From Liolophura sinensis (lineage: Eukaryota; Mollusca; Polyplacophora; Chitonida; Chitonidae), in contig NC_088299.1 in the NCBI RefSeq assembly GCF_032854445.1, forward strand, positions 1,525,001 through 1,589,000: a stretch of 64,000 nt of DNA. Reading direction: 5' to 3'. How positions within the stretch are numbered: position 1 is the first letter of the stretch; each line of letters opens with the position of its first letter. This document shows positions 1 to 11,169 of the stretch, piece by piece. The notes under the pieces are model-generated. The model was given only the letters and a program-made list of their open reading frames with translations, was not told the origin of the DNA and made no database searches. The position numbers and the translations under genes are program-made.

Positions 1-833
1 TTATAATTAAAAACTCTGAGGTATGGTGCTAAACATGAACGAAATAAATTAATAAATGCCAGAAATGAATAACAGTAGGTGTTATCAAGCCATATGTGAC
101 ATAAATCAAAGGTTAATGTAGAATAATTTTGTTCTTATCCCACCTTCCTTTTGTGAAGTTTGACATTTTTAGAAACTCAGGAAGTTGTAGAGACTTGCGT
201 GCTATTAGCTAGTTTCCTTTCTACACATGATTTTGCTTGTAGCATCCCTGCAGTGTCGGTGTACACCGATGATGTCCTTGTTCAGTTAATATGGAGCATG
301 ACAACAGATGTCATTTAGCATGGAAATAGCAGTACACAGACACTGTAACCCAGTCTGTGGGAAATTTTACTGCATTGAAGTGTTTGTGACCTGATGAGTA
401 ATGATTGGTCAGTGAAAGTGTTTGCTTTAGTGGAAAAGTTGAATTGTTTGCTCAGTGACTGATTCATATTTTGGCCCCCTGTGAAATGGATTGTGAACTT
501 GTCCAGTGTGCCGTATGGTTGAAACGTGTCATGCTAAGTGTCCTGCCACAAACATGCGAGGGTTTTACAAAACACCCACTGTCAGTTAGAAGTGGCAGTC
601 AGGTTGCAGGTGCCATGTGAAGAGTGTTGTTTTTGTTTACTCTCGCCTGTTGTTACTGTGTTCACCACAAGGAGCTGTGACTGGGGAATGTAAGGAAGGT
701 AGAGGGCAGCATGACTGACATTCTCCAGTACCAGGACACTTTGAGTAAACTCGCTAATTCCTCTGACACAAGCTGTTTATATTGGGGTCAAACTAGACTG
801 ACATCTGTGATTACTTTCTGTCTTTGCGCCCAG

Positions 834-942
834 GTTCGATTCGCTAACAGGCGTACCCCACACTCAGCGCACGGTGGGCTACGAGAAAGGCAGCATCCTC
901 TTCAACATCGCGGCGCTCTACACACAGATTGCCTGTAAACAG
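834..942 (+). CDS. RHPN2: rhophilin exon (Bro1 domain, first in window)
   Basis: The acceptor is the cag at 831-833 and the donor is gtaag at 943. After one leading base the exon encodes 36 residues, including FDSLTGVP and GSILFNIAALYTQIACKQ, a signature part of the rhophilin Bro1 domain. The upstream 833 bases are intron and hold no other exon that I can see. Confidence 0.9.
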
Positions 943-3900
943 GTAAGATTGAGTGGTAGTCACGGAACAGGTACGGCAGTATAACAAGGCAGAAGGCGTC
1001 TGTCTCGGGCCAGTTGACTCCAGACAACGTCACATTACTCACTCACCCTATCAGCTTGGTGCGTATCAACGGTGCCAGTGAGAGAGGCTGCGTTACAAGG
1101 CCCGCTACATAGGAAGCTCTTACCCGGAGCGTCCGTGTGAGTGGGTACAGTGTCTCAAGTCACACATCTTACCCAAACCTCCCGCAAAACAAAAGCATGA
1201 CCTTCAACCCATTTCAGGGCTATACTTTGAGAAATATCAAAAACCTCCTAGATTAAAATTCAGCGATCTAGATGTTGTTAGCATAGAGTTTGGGGTGATA
1301 CAGGTAAAGGAAGAACGAAAGAAAAGGTGTGTGCCAAATATGACTACAAGAAATAGAAGGAAAATAACATTGTGGTTTAGTATTTTCTGAAGACAACAGG
1401 CACAATTTACTGAAAAATTTCACAGATTTATTTGCTGGCTGCTTTGCTTGTCCTGTGGTAGAGAGGAAAAGCTGTAAAAATATTTGATTTAATAACAAGT
1501 GTAAATCTTGTTACACATTGCTCCAGTATTTATGGTAGAAAGTACATGTAGTTAAGCAATTTTAGAATTTATTTCTCGTATGTGTTTTGGGCATAGGTGT
1601 AATGAATTAGATTTAACTTTTTAGCCAAATTTCTGCCAACGGTGTTGATCATATTGTTTAACGTTTATAGGAAGGTCTGTAAAATTACATTTGGCTCTGA
1701 TTATTGATTATTTTCAGTGCAAACAAATTACTGTGTGTATTTTAAAAAAAAACCTGTTTGACATTTTGATGAAGAAATGGTTATAAGCTTTCAGTTTTTG
1801 TTCTTGGTTATCAGCAGAACGGAAATGGGCAGAGCAAATTTGACATAAAACCAAGAGGAATCTCTGTTGAATAATCCTGATAAACACACATTTTGAAATT
1901 GTCCTCATTCTTTTCAGTAACAGAAACTATGGGCTTGGAAAATTTGGGCAAACTTGTAAAGAAAATAGAACAGGATATTTGGTTGCTGGAAAATCAATGT
2001 GGCTGTTTGTGATAAGTGGCTGTGTTAATTCTGGGCTAATTCTGCTCGTTATTGAAGACAAATTGAGATGATTTGTGCTCAGTCAGAAAGGTTACACAGG
2101 CAGTGGAGACATCACCTGCAAAGTAATCAACTAAAGTCAGTCCGTTCACTTCCTACTTGACATTTTTTGTGTCTCCTTCATCTTTGTCTGCCTCGTATTT
2201 TTGTTTTAATCTAATCCATAGATTTGCTCAGAGCTTATGACATGATGTCTCTACCATAGGAAATCCTGGAAGTGGCTTAAGTAACAAGTCCATTAATACA
2301 CAGCGAAGGAGAAAGTTTATTAACTTCTTTTTTTTTTTTTTTTAAATCTGAATCATCCTGACCTGAAAACTTGTTGAGCTTATTTTCCCTTTGTTTATTT
2401 TGTTCACAAATTTCTTTATTTTTAACGAATTTTTTGAAAGGAAAAGACTTCTAAAAATCGGAGTAGGCATCACTAAATACACCACTTCAAACTATGAATG
2501 AAAATGAATATACTTTCATTTATTTTTTTAGTGTTTTGTTAAAGGCTTTCAAACTTTTGGCTTCTACGGAGGGCTTTATGGACCATACATTCGGAGGTTA
2601 AGAACTCTAACATCACAGAAAGTTTATCAAATTCTAATCACGACACTGAAGTTTGGAATAACTCGTTTTACTAAGGAGTAAAAGAATACTAAAGTAATGT
2701 TCCTAAAAATTCCTTCCTTCTGGTGAACATCAAGAAAAAAAAGTCGATGTGACGGTCATGTGATGAGTTTCTAAATACCGTCAGTATGGCTCATAAAGCC
2801 TACCATAGTATTCAGATATTTGAATACCTTTCAACACTTTCAACACCTTCCATAAAAAAATCTGAAATAATAAATGAAAGTATTTTTACGCATAGTTTTC
2901 AATTGTCTGTATGACAAACCTTACTTTATATTTAACTTTCTTTTACTTTAGGTCAAAAGGAACATTTTTTTCAAATTGTTTTTGCTTTGATCTTGAAAAC
3001 GTCAAAACTGTTAATTCAGTCAGTGACAATGATTGTTACAATGTTATTTTGAAAATGAATGGTTGTTGCTCGCAATCAGATGTCAGGGTACATGAGTTGC
3101 CTATTGCTATCTTCACGATATTCATCAGGAATCTTTCCTTATTCGCTTAATAGGATCGAACCACCATTGGCTGTCTGGAAAAAGCTACCCGTTACTTTGA
3201 GAGGGCAGCGGGAGCATTTCGACACCTTCACAACAACTTCAGTCATGCTCCGAGTATGGACATGAGGCCGCAGACGCTCAGTGCTCTGGTATATCTGATG
3301 TTGGTGAGTAGACCCGAAACAAGATATTCCAAGTCATAATCACAGACTCTTAATTCACAAGACGGTGTGAAAAGATGAAGACTTCAGACCAAGTTTATCA
3401 GTACTGGTATTCAGTGTAAAGGTGCAAAGTACATCTAAGATTAAAAAAAAAAAGAATTATTTTGACTTGAAGGGATAGAGAATCAACACTGACATGCTGA
3501 CAGTGGAGATGTGTTTGCCTGGGATGAAGCCTACAGCCTTGAGTGAATGTAGACTACCAGTATCTAAAATTCAGCTTACCCTAAACTAGCCTATCTTCTA
3601 TACCAGCCAAAATTCAGCTTATCCTAGACTAGCCTATCTCCTACACCAGCCAAAATACAGCTTACCCTAGACTAGCCTATCTCCTATACCAGCCAAAAGT
3701 CACCTTAACCTACACTAGCCTCTCATACACCAGCCAAAATTCAGTTTACCCTAGACCAGCCTATCTCCTACACCAGCCAAAATTCAGCTTACCCAGCCCA
3801 GCCTACCTCCTACACCAGCCAAAATTCAGCTCACCCAGACCAGCCTACCTCCTACACCAGCCAAAATTCAGCTCACCCAGACCAGCCTATCTCCTACACC

Positions 3901-6900
3901 AGCCGCTCAGCAACAATTTTGTTTCCCTGTAAAGGCTTAAAGTTGTTTGCACTGTCTTTGGTTCTCTAAAGGCAATTTGACTTCCACAAATATAGCATGC
4001 AAGTGGCTTACTCCGTCCACTTCAGTTTCCTCCACCCATATGGCAATGCAAGTGGCTTACCCCATGCACTCCAGTTTCCTACACCCATATGGCAATGCAA
4101 GTGGCTTACCCCATGCACTCCAGTTTCCTACACCCATATGGCAATGCAAGTGGCTTACTCTGTGCCCTTTAGTTTCCTCCACCCATATCGCATGCAAGTG
4201 GCTTACCCCATGCACTCCAGTTCCCTACACCCATAAAACTGAGTCCTGTCTTCAGTGCAAATTCTTCAGTGTGATATTTAAACAACAATCGTACAAAATA
4301 AAGGAAGAAAATTACTTTTGGAATAATTGATGGATTTGCCTTAGTGTGGCGTGCAGTATTAGTTTACATTTGTATATCTTAGAGCAAAACTAATTTGGTT
4401 CACTGCACTAATGGGACCAGAGCATACATGTAGGTAAACAAAGTAATCAGTTGGTGGCAGAGTAGAATACAGAGCCGGATCCACAGGCATTGCAGAGCTA
4501 TGCTGTACCCGAAACATCCATTAATAACTGTGATCAGTAATGTCTGTATATATTTATAAATATAGCTGAAGTGAGAAAAAAACTCATCAATTCCAAGCTG
4601 GAGGTAGAATGTAAGTGAGTTAGTTGGAGCTACTTATTGAGGGGGACTGTGATATAATTAGTGGTATTGATTGTGGCCTAGTCTATTGATCTCTCCGCAG
4701 GCTGTGTAATAGATTGAATGGCTAAGTGCTTTTACCTGTACCCTGATAAACTACTAATAATAGATAATACTAGAAGTGCTAAACTGTGGGCTGATAACAT
4801 TTGTCAGTCACACACAAGTGCAAGCTCTGTATACTTTTTTATGGTTAGCTACATGTATGTTTACATTTATTTATTTATTTATTTAATTGGTGTTTTACTC
4901 AAGAATATTTCACTTATACGACGGCGGCTAGCTTTATGGTGGGTGGAAAGCGGGCACAGCCCGGGGGAAAACCCACAACTATCTGCAGGCTGCTGGCAGA
5001 CCTTCCCACGTACGGCCGGAGAGGAAGCCAGCATGAGCTGGACTTGAACTCACAGCGACCACATTGGTGAGAGGCTCCTGGGTCATTACGCTGCACTAGC
5101 ATGCTAACTGACTGAGCCATGGAGGCCCCTGTATGTTTACATACTCACTCATGAAATTGACCATTAGTGAATGTGGGAGCCAAGCTCTATAGAGTAGAGA
5201 GTAAAGCCTGGCTCTGGACAGGTTAAGTGAATGTTCCTTGTCGAACCTTTGCGACAATAAGTGGTCGACTTGGCCGTTCTTGGAATCTAACAACCACTTT
5301 GTCTTCCACCAAGACAGTGTGCACATCCCTATGTCACATGTGGGAAAGTTTGCCATTAACTTGCCAAAAGTCGATGGTTTTACTCCTTGTTTTCCTCCTC
5401 TTGTACGTGTTAGTCGTGTAAGTGAAATGTTCTTGGGTATAACATTAAGCAGCAATCAAATAAATAAAATAAATAAATCTGTGAATGTGATAAGCTTGTT
5501 GATTGCGTCATAAGTAGGAAGGCTTTTCCAAATGAACTGCAGGTAATCAAGGGGATTTCAACTGTAACACAAGTGTTGAACGTGGATGTCATTTGTCTTT
5601 TATACCTTCGTCTTTACAGCTGTTTTTTTATTGATTTTCAAACAGTTGAATTTGTTTTGATGGAGTGGTGCTGTGACTTGACAAACAAATTGTGACAAGC
5701 TAATCAGCATTATAATCTTTACATAAAATGTACTGCCATCATCCTAATGTGAACTTCAGTAAATTTTAAAACTTTTAATATTTCAGTACAGTAATATACG
5801 TACTTAGATTGTTGTTGTTGGCTTGTCATTACCAAAAACTATGATATACCTGTATATAGTTAAAATTATGTATTTTGCTTGAAATGTATATTTAACTTGC
5901 GGATGGTCATGGGTTTCATTCAGGCTCTGCTCGGTTTCCTCCCACCATATTGCTTTAATTACTGGAGAGTACATGTCATATACTGTATGTGATGATTAGT
6001 TGCAAAACTGTTGTGTGAGTTATGTGTGGGTCAGGCTGTTTGTGATAGTTACTCGTTAGGTGGGTAACTAATTACTGGAATGTGTATGTTGTTTATAGGC
6101 ACAGGCACAGGAATGTACCCTGGAGATGAGAATGCTGGGGGGTGTACCCCAGGGGATCCTTAGTTACCTGAGGGTTGCTCAAGAAGCAGCTATGGTGAGT
6201 AAAAACTTTATGGGTATAGATGTTTTTGAATCACAAGGTTGGGTCCCTCTGGAAGTGAAACAAAAGAATCTGATTGTAACACAGTGGGGTTGAATATCCA
6301 AGCGGCAGCCACCAGACTTGTTTGTGTTGATCTTGTCGATGGCCTACTCCCCGTGACATTGTGCTGTTGACACTGCAGTGGAATTTTGAGCATCACTGAA
6401 ATGGTATGTTTTACTCCAGTATCAGTTGCTTAAAATCTGCAGAATGTTTTTGACAGTCATAATGTTAAGGACTTGCTTATAACGGGATCAGGTTGTGTGT
6501 TCTGTTGAGCTGTAAAGAATTGGGTGAGTGATCTGAATGAGTTGGTCAGGAGCAGCCTTGGGTCTCTCCCTCCTCCAACCACAAACATGATTAGACAGAT
6601 GTATGACGGATACTCTGAAATACTGACAGTTGTGTCTCTGGGATTCTGAGTGCTGTTCACAGAGAGTGCAAGATTTTTTTGATCTGTAAAATTTGATTTT
6701 CTTCAGTGATGCTACAAGGTTTAGAATTGTGCTGATGTTGGTAAATTGCCTTGTCTCAAGGTCGCCCAAATATGTTCACTCTTCCTTCAAGGATATNNNN
6801 NNNNNNNNNNNNNNNNNNNNNNNNNNNNNNNNNNNNNNNNNNNNNNNNNNNNNNNNNNNNNNNNNNNNNNNNNNNNNNNNNNNNNNNNNNNNNNNNNNNN

Positions 6901-9900
6901 NNNNNNNNNNNNNNNNNNNNNNNNNNNNNNNNNNNNNNNNNNNNNNNNNNNNNNNNNNNNNNNNNNNNNNNNNNNNNNNNNNNNNNNNNNNNNNNNTAAG
7001 CTGTGAGTGATGTCAGCTAAGACATTTTTGTGTCTTGTACAGACCGTGACGATGAGGAGAAGCTGACCAAAGTGTATGAGAACCTGAGGTTGGAGAATGA
7101 TAATGGTGTTCTGTGTGAGAGTGCCCCAAGCCCCCGGCTACACTGGAGCAGAGGAAACTTCAGGGTATGACCAGGGGGATATGTGTGGAGAATAGCACTG
7201 GAGGGGAAGGGGAGGGTGGGGGACAAGGGGGATATAGTGCGAAGAATAGCACTAGAGGAGAAAGGGGAGGTGGGGTGGAGGGAAAGGGGTGGTGGGGGAC
7301 AAGGGGGATATGTGTAGAGAATAGCCACTAGAGGAGAAAGGGTGGTGGAGGGGAAAGGGGAAGTGGGGGACCAGGGGGATATGTGTAGAGAATAGCACTA
7401 GAGGAGAAAGTGGAGGTGGGGTGGAGGGAAAGGGGAGGTGGGGGACAAGGGGGATATGTGTGGAAGAATATCACTAGAGGAGAAGGGGAGGTGGGGTGGA
7501 GGGAAAGGGGAGGTGGGGGAGCAGGGGGAATGGTGTAGAGAATAGCACTAGAGGAGAAAGGGGAGTGGGGTGGAGGGAAAGGGGAGGTGGGGGACAAGGG
7601 GGATATGTGTGAAGAATAGCACTAGAGGAGAAAGGGGTGGGGTGGAGGAAAGGGGAGGTGGGGGACAAGGGGGATATGTGTGAAGAATAGCACTAGAGGA
7701 GAAAGGGGTGGGGTGGAGGGAAGGGGAGGTGGGGAACCAGGATGATATGTGTAGAGAATAGCACTAGAGGAGAAAGGGGAGGTGGGGTGGAGGGAAAGGG
7801 GAGTGGGGGAGCAGGGGGATATGTTTAGAGAATAGCACTAGAGGAGAAAGGGGAGGTGGGGTGGAGGGAAAGGGAGGTGGGGGACAAGGGGGATATGTGT
7901 GAAGAATAGCACTAGAGGAGAAAGGGGTGGGGTGGAGGGAAAGGGGAGTGGGGGACAAGGGGGATATGTGTGAAGAATAGCACTAGAGGAGAAAGGGCGG
8001 GGGATGATGGTATGACGAGGGCGATATGTGTGGAGAATAGCACTGGAGGGAAGTGGTGGTGGGGTGGGGGGGGGGGGGGGTTGGAGGGATGATAGTGTGA
8101 CCAGGGGAATAGCACTAGAGGGCTTACATTGAGGGGTCAATTGTTTCCCACATGCTCTCACTATTGCATTCTGTTACTGAAATGTCAATTGGAAGATAAC
8201 ATACATGTAAAGGTTAAAATATTAATACATGTTTTATTTTTAGAAATACACAAATATAGATAGATGCATTTGGAACAGTTTCCCTCCGGCCATAATGCTG
8301 GCCACTGTCATATAAGTAAAGTATTCTATCAATGTTGTTAAATTATTTTGCTGGTGTAAATTACAAGCTTGTTTATAGCATATACAATTTTCTTCCACTT
8401 TTTACTTTCATAAAGTTTTTTTTTATGAAGACTCTCTCCCCCTGTCTCTTTCACTGCTGGTTGCTTCTGCAGAACTCCCATGTTAGCCCTAGGATAAGAG
8501 TTATGTGTTTACAGATCATATCTCTGCATGTTGCTGATGTCTTTGTGTGGATCTGGGCCTTTGGCTTGTTTTGCTAGTCATATAGCAGGAGGAAGTCTCT
8601 GGTAGGGTAATCTCCCTTGTCAATACTGACGGATCATCACCTAAGCATGTGATGTTATGTGGCCATACACCAGACATACAATACATAACTGAGTCTAAAC
8701 TGTCCACATGATAATGTTTGCCAGCTGTAGAGTGCTCTTCCCTCTCGTCCCCAGCTAACGTTTGTGTAAACCACCTGATCTGCCACAACATAAATCCATC
8801 CTTAGCTTTGACTACCTCCCCCTTCCTCCTTTTTTGATGTACATTATTTCTGGAGATATTTCTTCAATATTTCAGGTAAAGGCCATCTGCGCGAGGCGAT
8901 ATTACTCCACGAGGAAGCCCTGCGGATCCACAACCTCTGTAAACAGCTGAGGAAGATTGACACATTTCAGGGCATTCTTCGGCACGCTCATGATCGGTTA
9001 GTACTTGTTGTTCACAAACCCGGAAAGCATTCCTGTCGTCTGTATTTACTGGATTGATTGTAGTTCTCAGCGGAGTGTGAATCACTACATGGCTGGAGGA
9101 GACGCAGCGGGAATGTTCTGGTTGAGCATTGATCATACTCAAACCTTACTCCTGTGATAGCACGGGTTTTCTTTGTGGGGGGGAAGGACAGGAGGGTCAT
9201 TTTGCCCGCGCTATCACTGCCTACAGATCCAGAGTTTCTTTGTGTCATGCTGTACGTCTACAGAGCTCCACATCTCAGAACAAGTCTGCACTTTTGAGAT
9301 GGATAATCATACATGGGCAATGTATTGGAGTATAATAATGCTACTTTATTCATATTCAGTTGATATTTAATTGAAAAGTCCTTAAAAATCAACGTTTAAA
9401 TTGTACAACCTTCAAATTCCATGAAGTCAAATAATTAAAGTTACCAGTAATAATTTTTGCATTTCTTATTCCATTTAAATAATATTATATTACATTTAAA
9501 TAGTATTAAAAAGAAATGAATTATGTGTTGTTATGAATATCTTTACCTGTGAAAACGTAGGTTTGCACAATAAAATTGGCATAGATCATTTTCTAGGAAA
9601 ATTATTGTTTGAATTCACTCAACATGAATACATTAAAAATTGACAGTTGTGATATGTTGGAAGATGTCAAGGGGATCTTGGTCCTGTTCATGCAAGCATG
9701 GGTTATGTGTTCAGGTGCAATTATATTGATTGTTGTCACATTGCACCCAGTAAGTTGATCTAGGTCAACATGAGTGTACTGCCTGATGTATCTATGCTAA
9801 CTTATGCCTTCCTTCAGTTGTTGATTTTTTTTTCCAGGACTCTGGCCAAATTTGCTGAGCTTGAGGAAGAAGATGACTTTACTGAACTGGTTGATGTGCC

Positions 9901-11064
9901 GCTCATTTTAGCCCAGGTTGAACACCAGGTGGCCCCAATTCCACCAGAACTTCCAAAGCATAAAGTCCCAGATGTTTTTGAACGATTGGTTAGTTTACTT
10001 AAATCTTCTATAAATGCACCCGTACCATTTCACGCATTGCAGCACAAAACACTCACAGCTTCTGGTGAGTCTGCCACTACTGCAAGCATGTTTTTGTCTT
10101 GTCTGGTCAGGCATGTATCAATCAGGAACATAATTACTACAATTCTTCAACATTTTCATGGTTTATTTGAAGAGTATTTTTCTGTGATAAAATGATATTT
10201 AATGGAACCATATTCATGCAGTTTTGTCTCAAAAACTAATAAAAATAGTTCATTAAGCACTATGAAAGTTTCTCATTCATAAGCAAAAAGATTTAGGAAT
10301 TGTGGTAAAGAATTCCTTAGTTGGTCTTTATGGACAAATATAATTCTTGGTGTTTGTCATGTGTTACAGGGTCCAATTAAAATCTTCAGTGCAAAGACTC
10401 AGTGGTCAGCGCCCCGTACAGTTACCCTACAGAGGCGCCCTGAAGGGTTCGGGTTCAGCGTAAGAGGTGACATGCCCGTCATTGTCGCAGATGTGGAATC
10501 CCAAAGTGTTGCTGAGGTAAAAGACAAAAGCAATAAATGCTTCATTGTTTTGAGTCCTTGTCAATCTAGATAAAATTGTGACTTTTAAAATGTAGCCGAG
10601 TTCACTGGCATTGCTCAATGGCAGCACTGTAGGTCACCATTGTTATATTTCAGACAACATTGTGGTATGGACTCAGTATGACATGTTGTTTTTGCTTGTT
10701 TCAGGAGGAGGGGATGAAGGTTGGGGATTTCGTAGTTCAGGTCAGCGGTGTGGATACAAAGTGGGCGCATCACGATGATGTAGTCAAGCTGGTACGACAA
10801 GCTGGTAACAGTCTTACCGTAAAACTGGTAACGCCCATGGGTCAGAGCTTCCTAGATCAACGTGTGTCTCCCCCAGCTAGCATTCCTAGCACCCCCAGTA
10901 CCCCTACACGCATGCAAAGCCCCAACGGCAGCATGGTCAGCAGTAAAAGTGGTAAAAGCGGGAAGAGACTGAGTGCATCCTGGATTTTCGCGCGCAAAAA
11001 CTCCAACAAAGACAACGTCCTTGAAAGGACAGTGCCTTCAAACAGTGAAGTGATGTTGCGGTAA
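834..11064 (+). CDS. RHPN2: rhophilin (Rho-GTPase binding protein), 3' part, 5' exons outside window
   Basis: Rhophilins bind GTP-bound Rho through an N-terminal HR1 domain, followed by a Bro1 domain and a PDZ domain; they act at the actin cytoskeleton. Only the Bro1 (partial) and PDZ parts are in this window. Visible coding exons: 834-942, 3154-3303, 6099-6194, 7043-7164, 8876-8996, 9838-9988, 10370-10516, 10705-11064. Phases fit at all junctions that can be tested. Recognisable parts are FDSLTGVPHTQR and ILFNIAALYTQIA (Bro1), an LCKQLRKID / EEEDDF linker typical of rhophilins, and a PDZ domain with the GFGF carboxylate-binding loop. Two defects: a stretch of about 45 residues of Bro1 is missing and would lie in the N gap at 6797-6996, and exon 7043-7164 is one base short. 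I cannot tell whether the vertebrate RHPN1 or RHPN2 symbol fits better; invertebrates usually have one gene. Confidence 0.9.
943..3153 (+). other. rhophilin intron, no other feature seen
   Basis: AT-rich unique sequence with only short A and T runs (for example about 2329-2343). I see no SINE core, inverted repeat or extra conserved exon in it. Confidence 0.6.
3154..3303 (+). CDS. RHPN2: rhophilin exon (Bro1 domain)
   Basis: The acceptor is tag ending at 3153 and the donor is gtgag at 3304. The exon is 150 bases, 50 codons in phase 0. It encodes RTTIGCLEKATRYFERAAGAF and then NNFSHAPSMDM, which matches the rhophilin pattern of an aromatic-rich helix followed by F-S-H-A-P-S. Confidence 0.9.
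3567..3905 (+). repeat. minisatellite, 41-43 bp unit, about 8 copies
   Basis: The unit is built around AAAATTCAGCTTACCC, then tagactagcctatctcc and tacaccagcc. Early copies are diverged; the last four are nearly identical, which suggests recent growth at the 3' side. It lies in the intron 3304-6098 of rhophilin. Confidence 0.92.
3998..4238 (+). repeat. minisatellite, 49 bp unit, about 5 copies
   Basis: Each unit contains TGCAAGTGGCTTACCCCATG, then cactccagtttcctac and acccatatggcaa. The second and third copies are identical. It is only about 90 bases from the preceding minisatellite but has an unrelated unit. The open frames across it are repeats, not genes. Confidence 0.92.
4867..5130 (-). 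mobile_element. SINE family A, full length
   Basis: Read on the minus strand, it starts with a tRNA-like head (A box TGGCTCAGTcagttagc, B box GAGTTCAAGTCC), continues through a conserved core (ggtcgtgggtttcccc type, then cataatgctggccgc type) and ends in ATAAGTGAAATATTC, CCAAT and an AAATA tail. A 12-base target-site duplication, GTATGTTTACAT, flanks it at 4855-4866 and 5131-5142. SINE A copies in this window were defined from this and the other full copies. Confidence 0.95.
5330..5478 (+). mobile_element. SINE family A, old diverged 3' part
   Basis: CATGTGGGAAAGTTTGCC and then gtaagtgaaatgttcttggg and CAATCAAATAAATAAA align in order with the middle and tail of SINE A, with many changes. Confidence 0.6.
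5897..5960 (+). mobile_element. SINE family A fragment
   Basis: TTGCGGATGGTCATGGGTTT followed by caggctctgctcggtttcct and cccaccata is the central core of SINE A. No head or tail is left. Confidence 0.75.
6099..6194 (+). CDS. RHPN2: rhophilin exon (Bro1 domain)
   Basis: The acceptor is tatag ending at 6098 and the donor is gtgagt at 6195. The 32 codons begin AQAQECTLEMRM and end YLRVAQEAAM, both typical of the Bro1 domain of rhophilins. The next family segment (a helix ending in a Y-x-P-Y-S-W motif) is not found in this intron and probably lies in the N gap. Confidence 0.88.
6797..6996. other. assembly gap of exactly 200 N
   Basis: 200 N bases, probably a scaffold gap of nominal size. It sits in the rhophilin intron between exons 6099-6194 and 7043-7164, where a Bro1 exon of about 135 coding bases is expected from the protein family. 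Confidence 0.99.
7043..7164 (+). CDS. RHPN2: rhophilin exon with a one-base frameshift
   Basis: The acceptor is tacag ending at 7042 and the donor is gtatga at 7165. The first part reads RDDEEKLTKVYENLRLEND and the last part reads ATLEQRKLQ in another frame, ending in one base that completes a Gly codon with the next exon. The exon is 122 bases where phase requires 123. The frame change falls at or near the five-C run at 7131-7135. Without the missing base the first frame carries on into the intron repeat, and the second frame has a TGA upstream at about 7115-7117. Confidence 0.75.
7165..8118 (+). repeat. G-rich polypurine minisatellite, about 60-80 bp unit, about 13 copies, starting at a splice donor
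   Basis: Units contain GGGGGATATGTGTGAAGAAT, agcactagaggagaaagggg and aggtgggggacaaggg. The first unit begins GTATGACCAGGGGGATATG, so the donor GT of exon 7043-7164 is part of the array; related starts (GGTATGACGAGGG near 8009, AGTGTGACCAGGG near 8092) occur in late units. One strand is almost all purine, with many G3 to G5 runs. The proline-rich minus-strand frames here are repeat artefacts. Confidence 0.93.
8277..8335 (+). mobile_element. SINE family A fragment (core 3' end)
   Basis: TTTCCCTCCGGCCATAATGC and then tggccactgtcatataag match the core end of SINE A. It follows the minisatellite in the same intron. Confidence 0.7.
8876..8996 (+). CDS. RHPN2: rhophilin exon (end of Bro1 region)
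   Basis: The acceptor is ttcag ending at 8875 and the donor is gttagt at 8997. It encodes KGHLREAILLHEEALRIHN and LCKQLRKIDTFQGILRHAHD, a helical pair conserved in rhophilins just before the acidic linker. Both ends carry split codons that match the neighbouring exons. Confidence 0.9.
9838..9988 (+). CDS. RHPN2: rhophilin exon (acidic linker before PDZ)
   Basis: The acceptor is ttccag ending at 9837, after a long T-run, and the donor is gttagt at 9989. The 50 codons include TLAKFAELEEEDDFTELVD and KHKVPDVFERL, corresponding to the EEDD linker and the D-F-F hydrophobic stretch before the PDZ domain in vertebrate rhophilin-2. Confidence 0.88.
10370..10516 (+). CDS. RHPN2: rhophilin exon (first half of PDZ domain)
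   Basis: The acceptor is ttacag ending at 10369 and the donor is gtaaaa at 10517. The 49 codons carry SAPRTVTLQRRPEGFGFSVR: the PDZ first strand and the GFGF peptide-binding loop. In vertebrates the same place reads S-A-N-K-R-W-x-P-P-R, so the exon boundaries are placed with good confidence. Confidence 0.9.
10705..11064 (+). CDS. RHPN2: rhophilin last coding exon (second half of PDZ and C-terminal tail)
   Basis: The acceptor is ttcag ending at 10704; the stop is TAA at 11062-11064, followed at once by a second TAA. It encodes EEGMKVGDFVVQVSGVD, the rest of the PDZ fold, then a Ser/Thr/Pro-rich tail (about residues 50-85 of the exon) and a basic KRLSASWIFARKNSNK block that resembles the L-S-x-x-W-x-x-x-K-N tail of vertebrate rhophilin-2. 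The C-terminus (SEVMLR) does not look like a PDZ ligand. Confidence 0.9.
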   Translation, partial: EEGMKVGDFVVQVSGVDTKWAHHDDVVKLVRQAGNSLTVKLVTPMGQSFLDQRVSPPASIPSTPSTPTRMQSPNGSMVSSKSGKSGKRLSASWIFARKNSNKDNVLERTVPSNSEVMLR

Positions 11065-11169
11065 TAAACTGCCTTCAGCACTGCTGCAATTTATCTGTTT
11101 ATTCAGATATCCTAACATGTGATACTAATATGTGTGTGCAAATAAACAGATATGAGATATGTTAATACA

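Noticed and set aside
3947-4330. 127-codon plus-strand open frame
   Set aside because: It is the 49-bp minisatellite read through; the protein repeats with the DNA period.
6693-7010. Open frames across the N gap
   Set aside because: They consist mainly of undefined residues.
7017-8161. Long proline-rich open frames on the minus strand
   Set aside because: They are translations of the purine-rich minisatellite; the frame stays open only because the repeat lacks stop codons. They have no start context or family match.
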